Shown piece after piece: positions 22,501-34,500 of a stretch of 64,000 nucleotides of DNA. Each line of letters starts with the position of its first letter. The first letter of the stretch is position 1. Under the pieces are notes generated by a model. The model had not been told where the DNA came from. It saw only the letters and a list, made by a program, of their open reading frames with translations, and did no database searches. A program made the position numbers and the translations under genes. Source of the stretch: Sporocytophaga myxococcoides DSM 11118 (GTDB lineage: Bacteria; Bacteroidota; Bacteroidia; Cytophagales; Cytophagaceae); contig NZ_AUFX01000003.1 of the NCBI RefSeq assembly GCF_000426725.1, positions 62,001 through 126,000 of the forward strand. Reading direction: 5' to 3'.

Positions 22501-25500
22501 CGTTATGAATCTGATTCCAGCTATGTTGTAAAACTTGAAAACACTTCCTATATCACCTTCAAAAATATTGGTTTTAAAATTGATGGTGAATATTATGCTA
22601 AAGCTATAGATCTTCAGGGAGCTAATTCAAATATTCTTTTCACCAATAACATCATTACAGGAAGAGCGAGTACTTACCCAAGTGAAAACAATACACTTGT
22701 AAATATACAAGGATCTGTGAGTCCGTCAGGAGATGTTGTATTTGAAAAGAACTTATTACAAAACAATGACTATGGCTTTTATTTGCTTGCAAAATCCACA
22801 AATGAATCCGGTAAAATCATAGTAAGAGGTAACGTTTTAATAAACCAGGCTGCATATGGTTTCAAGCTCAATGATCAATCTTTTACACAGATAATCTCCA
22901 ATACAATAACTTCTGCAAGCACCAATACAAACTACAGAGCTATTGATATATATTCTTGCAAGGAAGGTCTAAAAATTCTAAAAAACCGTATTGCTACCAA
23001 TGGAGGGTTTGGTATAAACTTAGGTTATACTAAAGCTACTGCCACGAACAGGATTTTAATAGCAAACAACTTTGTAAAGACTCAAGGAACATCTGAATCG
23101 AGGCCCATTAGCATGTCAGATGTAGAGCAGGCCGATATTTACTACAATACCTTTTTATATTCAGGTGCCAGTACAAGCGAGCGTTCAGCTTACCTATATA
23201 GTTGCATTTCAATAGATCTTTATAACAATCATTTTATTAATAATGGTGGTGGTTATGCATTATATTTTAGTAATAGCAATGATTACCTCAACATAAAAGC
23301 TGATTTTAATAACTATTACACTAAAGGTGCTAATCTATTATATTCATATAATAATACCAGCGCCCAGTTTAAGAGTATATCTCAGTGGTCTACTTATTCA
23401 GGCCATGATAAAAATTCTACTTCAATAGATCCGATGATTGCAACGGATTCTTATAAAGTGACCAATCCACGTCTGAACGGAACAGCCACCCCTGCCCTTC
23501 TTGTAACAGAAGATATAGATAATATAATTAGAAGTAAGTTTCCGGATATTGGCGCTTCTGAATTCAGTCCGGCTGGATTGAACCTTGCATTGAACAAGCT
23601 CCTGCTTTCTGATCAGAATTTTGCTGCAGGCATCAATCCTGTATCTATTGTTGTAAGAAACAATGGATCAACAACAGTAACTTCTTTTACAGTTAAATGG
23701 AAAACTAATGAAACTGCTCAGTCTGATTACTTATGGACAGGCAACCTTCAGGCAAATGCTTCAGACACTGTTGTACTTGGTAATTTTGACTTTAAAGTTG
23801 GACAACTTTATAAATTTGAAATCTCTGTTTTAAATCCTAATGGATCAACAGATTTAGATATAAGTGATAATACACTTGTAATCGCAGATCTTGCCGCTCC
23901 GTTAAATGGTACCTATACCATAGGCGGAACAAATCCGGATTTTGCCAGCTTTAATGCCGCAGCATTAATACTAAATAAAAAAGGAATAGCTGGAAACGTT
24001 ACATTTAATGTAAGACCTGGCACCTATCAGGAACAAGTAAGACTGAGACAGATAGCAGGAACAAGCGCTGAAAGAAGAATCATCTTTCAATCTGAAAACT
24101 CTGATAGTTCTAAAGTAATCCTTTCCTTTTATGCAGGAACGTATTCTGCCAACTATGTATTGAGATTGGACAGCACAGATTATGTAACAATAAGAAATAT
24201 CACTTTAAGGTCTGAAAACAATAGCTACAATGGGGTTTTAAATTTGCTTAATGGTTCTAATAACAATATTATTTCAAATAATATTATTCAGTCAGCATCA
24301 ACAGGTAGTTATAATACGATAGAAATGTATTCCGAGAAAGCTGGACTGAAAAACAACAATAACCTGTTTGCAAACAATAGAATTCAATATGGAAGTACAG
24401 GTTTAGCTATTTCAGGTTATTCATCATCAGGAGGCAACAATGATGAAAATAATAAACTGGTTAACAATACCTTTACCAGTCAGAAATATTCAGGAATCAG
24501 TCTTTCAAATCAGAATTATTCTATCATAGAGAATAATACAATTGACATCATCGAAGATCGGGGAATCTATCTCTCTAGTACAATTGGATCAAAAATAACT
24601 GGTAATAAAATACTTTTAGGAAATGGAAATGAGGGTATCTATGTAAGCAGTGCTTCAAATCCTGATACATTACAAACAATTATTGCAAATAACTTTATTA
24701 AAATATCAGGCACTAACAATGCAGAGGCAATAAGTCTTTATAATGCCATTAACTTCAAGATTTATTTCAATACGCTTATTCTTAACAATAACTATCCATT
24801 ATCAAATTGTGTCAACATTGAAAACAGTACAAATTGTATATTAAACAACAATATTATTGTCAGCCGAAACAAGGGATATGCGTTAAGTATTAACAATTCA
24901 AAAAACATTACTACTGATTACAACAACTATTATTCACAAGGGCTATATCCTTTCAGGCTGAATAAAAATGATCTGACTATAGGGGCTTGGACTGCTACTA
25001 CAGGACAAGATAATCATTCTATAAATTTAGATCCGGTATTCAGTGCGGCTAAAGTGTGGCAGACTAATGACCCGAGAATAAACAACAAAGGAATTGCCAT
25101 TGCAGGTTTTAATACAGATATCGACGGAGAGGCCCGTGGTGCTCAACCGGATCTGGGTGCTGATGAAAACACAATCAAAGGTGTTGATCTTGGGCTTTTA
25201 TCCATAGTATCTCCCCTATCACCTGTAAAAGCTGGAAACCAGTCAGTAAAAGTTGTCCTTTTCAACAATGGAAGTGCAACAGTTAATACCGCAAACCTTA
25301 GCTGGTCTGTCAATGATACAACAAAAACTACTACCTGGACAGGTTCTCTTGCACCTTCGGAAAGTATTGAAGTATCAGTTGGAAATTTTCAGCTTCCGTC
25401 AGGAGTAACTGCGTCTGTAAAAGTTTGGATTAATGATCTGACAGATAATAACCATTACAATGATACATTGAAAGTAAATAACCTTCGTCCTGGTATGAGA

Positions 25501-28500
25501 GGTATTTATACAATCGGAAAACAGAGCTCTGACTTTGTTAGCTTTACTTCAGCAGTAGCTGCGCTCGCTACTGCAGGTGTTGCCGGGAATGTTGAGTTTC
25601 ATGTAAAACCTGATACCTATTCTGAACAGTTTTCAATACCTGAAATTTTCGGAACATCAGATACAAGTACAATAACCTTTAAACCTCAGACAGAAGGTGA
25701 TGTAATTCTTACTTATGCAGGAAAATCAGGTTCTAATTATATAGCTCAGTTAAACGGTGCGGATTATATAAGGATTTATGGCATACAATTTCTTCCAACC
25801 AATACAACATATGGAATCTGTATTAACGCTACCGATGGGGCGGATAACAATATAATAAGAGGAAATACTTTTAACGGAATAACCGATAACTCTTATAGTA
25901 CCTCCATTATAATGTTTCAAAGGTCTTCAAGTGAATATACCAATCTCAACAACCTCATAGAAAACAATATATTTAAAAAAGGTGGTTTTGGGGTCTATTT
26001 CAGCTCCTCTAATAATAATGACAGAAATAACACTATAAAGAACAATCACTTTGAAGGGCAAGGAAATATGGCTATTAATGTATCCTACCAGCTTAACCTT
26101 CAAATTACAGGCAACAAGATTATTTCAGGTAACAACTATGAGTATTATGATGGTATTTCTGTCAATTATTGTACAGGAACATTTTTAATCGATAAAAACA
26201 GAATAGAGGTTACAAAAGGAAGATCAGGAATTAACTGCTCTGATAACAAAGGTACTAAAGCCCAATCTGGAATTATCTCGAATAACTTTATTACGATAAA
26301 AGGATCAAACAACAATTTTGGAATTCAACTTTATGCGTGCGAATACCTTGGGGTTTATTTTAACTCAATACTAAATGCGAGTACAGGAATAACTGCAAGT
26401 TGTTATAAGAGTTCAAGTTGTAAATATCATTCAATTGCAAACAATATCCTTTTAAATACGGGTCTCGGTTTTGCCTCAACTTTTGAAGACATATATTATG
26501 CACTCCTATCGGATCACAATAATTATTTTGTAAGCGGCACAAAGGTATTTGCGTCTCATGCAACACTATTGGAATGGAAAGTAAATAAAGGTGTTGATTT
26601 CAATTCGGTTTCACTTGATCCTAAATTCCAGTCTGATACAATATTGCGTTCTTCAGAAGTTGCATTGAATACATTGGGTAAACCAATATCCGGAATTACC
26701 GAAGACATTGATGGTGAAACCCGTAGCCTATCAAAGCCATCCATTGGTGCTGATGAGAATGTTCCGGATGCCAATGATGTAGGTATACATAAAATAGCAA
26801 GCCCGGTGCAGCCATTTGTTTCAGGAGCGAGTCCGGTAGCAGTTCAGCTAAGAAACTACGGAGATATACCTCTAGAGACAGCAACTATAAACTGGTCGGT
26901 TAATGGCATTCAACAAACTGCTATATCCTGGACAGGTAATCTGACATTGGGAGATACTTCTCTTGTAACATTGGGTAACTTTAATTTTGTTCCACAAACA
27001 GCCTATACAATCAAGACCTGGACAAGCGAACCTAACGGTATATCCGACAACAATCAATTGAATGATACAGTTCTTACAGGTCCGGTTTATGCTGCATTAA
27101 GAGGAACTTTTACTATCGGCGGAAACAGTCCTGACTTTGCAAAAATCAGTGATGCAACAGATGCTTTAATTAAAGGCGGCATAGTAGACTCTGTTCAGTT
27201 CAATATTAGAAATGGCATATACAATGAGAAGGTAATTATTCCATCCATTATCGGTGCTTCAAAGAAGAACTCGATTGTATTTCAGGCAGAGAGTGGCTTG
27301 AGGTCAGATGTCGAAATATCAAATAGTGGTACTGCAGATAAAAATTATCTGATTCAATTGTCTTCTGCGGATGGGATAACCTTCAGAAATCTGTCCTTCC
27401 GCAATAGCAGTAATATGTATGGCAGAGTTCTGAGCATCTTAAACGGGTCCGATAATATTACTATTTCAAATGTAGTATTTAACGGATCGGCTACAACAAA
27501 TAATACAGAAAATCAAGCTTTGGTTTATAGTGAAGCCGGGGATTTCAGCAATGACAATCTTATTATTAAAGGCTCCTCTTTTATTAAAGGTGGTTATGGA
27601 ATATATGCCTCTGGAAAGACCAGTACGAATAAATATCAGCAAGGACTTTTAATTCAGGGAAATGAATTTAAAGATTCATATGCTCAGTCGATAAATCTTA
27701 TAAACCAGGACGAACCTGTTGTACAAAACAATAAAATAGAAAGTAACAGCAACTCCCCTGGGCATGCTGGAATAAAACTAAACAGCTATGCTTTCAAGAG
27801 CCGAGTAATTGGAAACAGAATAAAACTTTTCAATGGAGGATCAGGCATAGAGGTCTCTTCAGCGACAGGCTCTCCGGTAATAGCCAATAACGATATCCTG
27901 GTTTCCGGCTTAACAGTTACAAGAGGTATTAATGTGTATTATTCAGACTATATTGGTATCTATCATAATACTATCAGAATCAATAATAAAACGCTGAGTC
28001 TTGATGCTACAGCAGTTACACTTTCGGGAAATAACAATAGCCTGTTTAATAATAACCTGGTTGTTTCACAGGAAGGATACATCATTTATTATTACAATGG
28101 TTCTTTCTCATCCAACTATAACAACTTCTATTCACAAGGAAAATATTTAGGGTATTATAGTGATAAAATAAAAGACCTGACTGACTGGAAGCAGGTAACC
28201 GGAAAAGACAATCAAACGTTGACTGTTAATCCCAACTTTAAAAACGAACAGGAAGGCGTTATTTCCAATGCCCTTTTAAATGATGTTGCTCCTCAGGCAG
28301 GCGGTATTCTGAGCGATATCAATGGAGTTGCAAGAAAATCCTTAACTGATATAGGTGCATATGAATTTACGCCTTCAGGAACAGATGCATCACTTATTCA
28401 AATTGAAAAACCAGCAACACCAATTATTACCGGACCGCAGGAGGTTACTGTTACATTATACAATAATGGATCTGAAATTCTTAACAGTGCAAATATAAAC

Positions 28501-31500
28501 TGGTCAATAAATGGAATTTTGCAAAGTCAGGTAAAATGGTCCGGATCATTATCCTCTCAGAGAAGCATCCCAGTGAATCTCGGTATACATGAATTTCAAA
28601 GATTAAATTCCTATGAAATAAAAGCCTGGGTTTCTTCTCCAAACAGCACAACGGATAATGAAATTTCAAACGACACAATAAAGAGAAACATCTCTCCTGC
28701 TCTTTCAGGTATTTATACGATTGGAGGGACAGGTGCTGACTTTCCTAACTTTACAAAAGCTACTGAAGCTTTGATGGCCAATGGAGTAGCAGGTCCTGTA
28801 GAATTCAAAGCTGCAGACGGTATCTATAACGAACAGATTGAAATACTAAAAGTACCAGGGATCTCTTCAATCAATAAAGTAAGCTTTTCGTCTGCATCTG
28901 GAGACAGCACCAGGACAACAATCAACTATCAATCGACCATCGATAAAAACTACATTGTTTTAATAAAAGGAACCAATTATATAACATTTAACGGTATTAC
29001 TTTAAAGTCACTTGATACCGAATATGCTAATGTATTGGTAATGAAAGATGGTGCTAGTTATATCAATGTTCTGCATTGCGTACTGAGTGGAAAAAGATAT
29101 AATTCAAGCGGAAATCAATATCTTATAAGTACATCAGGTTATACAACAGGAAACCGTATTGAAGAAAATGTATTTCAGGATGGTTCTTATGGAATCTATA
29201 TGGATGGTTCGGCTTCAGTTAGTCAGACAAATGAAATTTCAGGAAACGTTTTCCATACTCAGAGTAAATCATGTATTTACCTGAGTTATCCAAGAAATAC
29301 GATTGTTGAAAATAACATCATAACCCCGCTTTCACACTATACATATTATTATGCGATATATGCAGGTAACTCAAGAGGTAGCCTTCGTATTTCTGGAAAT
29401 CAGATAATAATTCCCGGAACCAGAAGCAGAGGTATTTACCTGAATTCTGCTATCGGAACAAGTTCAGACCCTGTATTGGTTTACAACAATTTTATAAGCC
29501 ATACTCAATCAGAAGAAAACTCTGGTATTTATTTAGCTTCTTGTGAAAATGTTGGAGTGTATCATAACAGTGTCAGAATTTCAGGAACAGGTACTCCAAT
29601 ATATGAAGCCTTTAATCTGGAAAACAGCCGATACATTCAGGTCAAAAATAATATATTCGCTCACTTTGGTAAAGGACGTGCAATTACTGTAACAGGCAAT
29701 ACACAAAGTCTGACTTTTGACTATAACGATTACTTCTCCACAGGTGAAACTCTGGCTATATGGGGTAGTTCGTCAAACACTTATGCATCAGTAGAAGCGC
29801 TTCAGGCTGCTACAGGTATGGATAGTCATTCATTATCTATCGATCCTGTTTTTGTAAGTTCTACAAATCTGCATGTAAGCCAGTCAAATCTTGACGGAGC
29901 AGCAATACCTATATCTCAGGTGAAAACAGACATAGACGGACATACCCGTCATGATAAAAATCCTGATATTGGAGCTGATGAATTCGGTTCAGGGCTTGTA
30001 ACCAAAGATATAGGTATTACATCTGTAATCGGACCCAAGAGTAGTTGTAACCTGAATGGCAATCGGTTTATTGCAGTAAAACTACAAAACTTCGGCGTTG
30101 ATACACTGAATAACATTTCCATACATTTTGTTCTCAATGATACTCTTAACATTAAAGAAGAACTCACAGGTATAAAGCTAAAAGGTGGACAATCTTACAA
30201 TTATACATTTAAAACCCCGGTGGTGATGGATGATCACACACTGTATTCATTTGATATTTATACATCGATGGATTTCGATTCCAACAGGGATAATGATTCC
30301 ATAAACAATTATATCATCCACCACTACCCTACTGCAGATGCTTATGCAGGAAAAGACACTATAATTTGTCAGAATGCCCAATATTCATTGGTTGCAAGCG
30401 GAGGATCTAAATATACCTGGCAAATATTAGGGTCTGATGTTGTTTATGCCAATCAGAGAGTTCAACCTGTTAGTCTCAACTATAAAACTATTTTTGTATT
30501 AAAATCTTACAATACATATGATTGCTTTAATACAGATACGATAACAGTTGATGTGATACCAAATCCTGAAAGACCTGTAATTACATCTGAAGGAACTTTA
30601 GGAGGAGCTTGTAAAAAAGATTCGATTACACTTACTTCCAGTATAAAAGATAATATCATCTGGTCTACAGGACAAAAGACAAAAACCATAAAAGTAGCCA
30701 GTGCTGGAGATTACTCTGTGAAACATACAGCTCCACTTTCCAGCTGTTCATCTACTGGTAGCATTGAAATCAAAAGTCCGCTTATTCCAAGACTGACTCA
30801 AAATTTAACAATTTGTCCGGGTCAGGAAGTTAGACTAGAAGTTTTTAATGGTGGCCAGTCATTCTTATGGTCCACAGGAGAAATCACTAGTTCAATTCTT
30901 GTTTCACCAACCAGCACAACAACTTACAATGTTAAAATCAAAACGGAAGAAGGTTGTGAATTGGATAAAAGTGTAACTGTAAGTGTACGTGGTGGTGATT
31001 TTATTCCTAAAATAACATCCTTGAAAGGTGATGCGGCAGTATGTGCAGGAAGTGAAGCATTATTAACAGTAGAAGGTAAAGCATCCTACTTTTCCTGGTC
31101 AAATGGCTCATCAGGCAATGCCATTAAAGTTTACCCTACTCAAAAAACAACCTATTCTGTGACAGCGCATGGAGGTACATGTTTTGGCAGAACTGAAACA
31201 GCATCTATAGTTGTAGATGTTTTACCAGGTCCGGACAAAGCTCCTATTATTGTTGCTACTGGCTCAAGCACATTGTCATTCTGCGAAACAGATGCTATAA
31301 CCCTTACCTCTTCTGATTATTCAGAATTTATAAAATGGTCAACCGGAGATACAACTCCATCTATCACTGTTTTAGCTCAGGGAATTTATTCTCTCAGCCA
31401 TGTAAGCAAGGAAGGTTGTGCGAAAACATCTTCAGTTAAAATAGAAGATCCTAAAGTACCTTATATAGAAGGTCAAAAAGAAATCTGTAAAGGTGAATCC

Positions 31501-34500
31501 ACGACACTTACTGTGATGAATGGATATCACTACCAATGGAGTAATGGAGAAACAAGCAGTTCCATCATAGTTTCACCGGATACTACAACAGAATATACTG
31601 TTCTTATTGAAAATCGTGAAGGTTGTAAATACGAACAGAAAGTGAAAGTAACTATTTTCGAAACACCTATAGTTACAGGCATTAGCTCGGATACAGCTAT
31701 CTGTCAAGGAACAGAAATAGACTTGTTTGTTACAGGAAAAGCAAAAGAGTTTTTATGGACTGACGGCCATGTCGGAAGCAGGATAAAAGTAAAACCTGAA
31801 GAGACAACTGAATTTGGTGTTAAAGCAACTAACGGTTGCTCTAATCAGAATGGAAATGATTATTTAAATGTTAAGGTAACTGTGTTGCCACTCCCAGAGC
31901 AACCTGTTATTCTTCAAGGAAATAATAAAGTATATTGTTCTGGCCAGAAGATAACGCTGGAGAGCAAATACTCAGACAGCATCAGATGGTCGAACGGTGC
32001 AACAACCAAATCAATTATTATTTCTGATACAGGGATATATAAACTTCAAAGGTTCAACCAATATATGTGTACCAGAACGGCTGAAATATATACCTCCTAT
32101 CCTGAAAAGGCTTATATTACTATAGAAGGAAAAGGTTTTCAGACTATCTGTAAAGGTGATGCAGCACAGTTGCGCCTTGTAAATGGCTCGGATTATTTAT
32201 GGTCAACCGGAGCAAATACGGCTGATATTGAAGTTAGTCCACAAGTCACAACAACGTATTATGTAAATGGAATAAATGAATATGGCTGTTCATATGCTGA
32301 TTCCATGAAGATTACAGTGATTGACCCTGTAGCACCTGCTGAAGTTAAAAATCTTATTCCATTGAATAACAAAGCGGATCTGAGTCTGCCGCTTTCATTG
32401 TCCTGGAGTCCATCAGCGAATGCAAGCCATTATGATATTCGTATATGGAAAGAAACAGAATCACTTCCTGAATCACCTTTTGTGCGAAATACCAGTCAGA
32501 TTCTATATCGTATTGAAAACCAATTGGATTTTGGCACAAAGTACAACTGGCAAGTCACTGCTAAAAATTCATGTGCTGAAACTACCGGACCGATCCAACA
32601 ATTTGAATTGAGAAAACTTCCGGATCTGGAAGTAAAAAATGTACTAGTACCGGCATCAGCATTCTCTGGTCAGGAGGTATTGTTGTCGTGGGAAGTCAAG
32701 AACTCAGGCATAGGCAAGACTGTATCAAATGAATACTGGTTTGATAAAGTATATCTTTCAAATGATAGTATTTTAACGTTTGGAGTTGATTCCTATTTAA
32801 CAGGAATTGCAAATAAAACCTCACTTGATTCGGGCCAGTCCTATATTGCATCTGCAACGGTCCGACTTCCTGAAGGAGTTGGTGGTCCACATTATGTTTT
32901 CATTGTATCGAATCAAAACAATGAAATAAAAGAGCTGACCCATGATAACAACATAGGAAGGAATTCAAGATATCTTTTGGTAAACCTCACTCCTCCTCCG
33001 GATTTACAGGTGCTTGAGGTATCAACCCTTTCAAATGTATTTTCAGGACAAACAATAGATCTTAAATGGACAGTTGGTAATAAAGGAGATGGCAAGACTC
33101 ATTCCAGCATATGGAAAGATCAGATCTATTTGTCACAAGATTCTGTGTTGCGTTCAGGTACAGCACTTATACTTGCTACTATAACTCACAGCGGGCAACT
33201 GGAAGCTGGAAAGTTTTATTCGAATACAATTCCTGTAACTCTGCCTCACGGAATCTTCGGAAAATACTTTATCCACGTGAAGACTGATGAGGATGATCAG
33301 ATATTTGAGCACGCTTACAATAATAATAATTCCGAAAAAAGTAATGCAATTTCTGTAACGCTATTACCTCCGTCTGATCTTGTACCAAGTGTAACTTCAA
33401 TACCAGCTTCAGCAAGTAACAGAGACAATATCAAAGTAACATGGACTGTTAAAAACCAAGGAGGTTCCGCTACGAATGTCGGCAGATGGACAGATGAAAT
33501 CTATCTTTCTAATAATATCTTCTTTGATGCAAAGAATGCAAAATTGCTGGGTTCCAAAACGAATTATTCCGCATTAAACCTTGGAGAGAGCTATAGCGCT
33601 GAAGCCACAGTTAAAATCCCGGATAATATTACAGGAGCCAATTACATATTTGTGGTAACAGACAGAGCTAATGAAGTTTTTGAACATGAAAACAAACATA
33701 ACAACACGGGCAGAAGCTTTACCTTGCTGACTATTAAGTCTCCTGATCTTATTGTTGAAGAAGCTATTGTTTTAAATACAGAAGTAAACTCAGGAGAAAT
33801 CATGAAAGTCAGATATCTATTGAGAAACAAAGGTACCGGAACTGTTAATGCAAATACATGGATAGACAGCCTGTATATAAAAGAGTCTGTAGCTTCAGAT
33901 ACAACCAAAGCAAAAACGGTAGCTGCAATGGTAGTAAAACCAGAAAGGATTTTAAATCCTAATGAAACTATCTATGTAACCAGTTCTATCAAGCTTCCGG
34001 AAGGAGTTAACGGCACCATTTACCTTCAGATTCAGACAAATGCAGACAGAAGCGTTTATGAAGTAACAGAGGGATATGCAAATAACAAGTTTAACAAAGC
34101 TGTGGTAGTAACATTGTCTCCATGGGCAGATCTGAAAATAAGCAAGTTATCTGCTGACAGAGATACCGCGGAAACAGGCTCTGCATATCCACTTCATGTT
34201 AAAGTAACAAATCAGGGAAAAGCTGCAACCAAAGATTCGTCATGGATAGATAGAATTTATATCTCTCCGTCACCTGTCCTTGGAAAAGATACAGTATTGC
34301 TTGCAGGAGCAAGAGCTGACTTCAGATTGAAGAAAGACTCTTCATATAGCTATACTATAGATGTTCCTATACCATTTGATATTGAGAAAGGAACTTATTA
34401 TTTCTATGTAATTACCGATGCGACCAATAAAATTTATGAGCATACAGATGAAAACAATAATATTACCATGTATGGCCCTGTTGCAGTTACTTATGGTCCA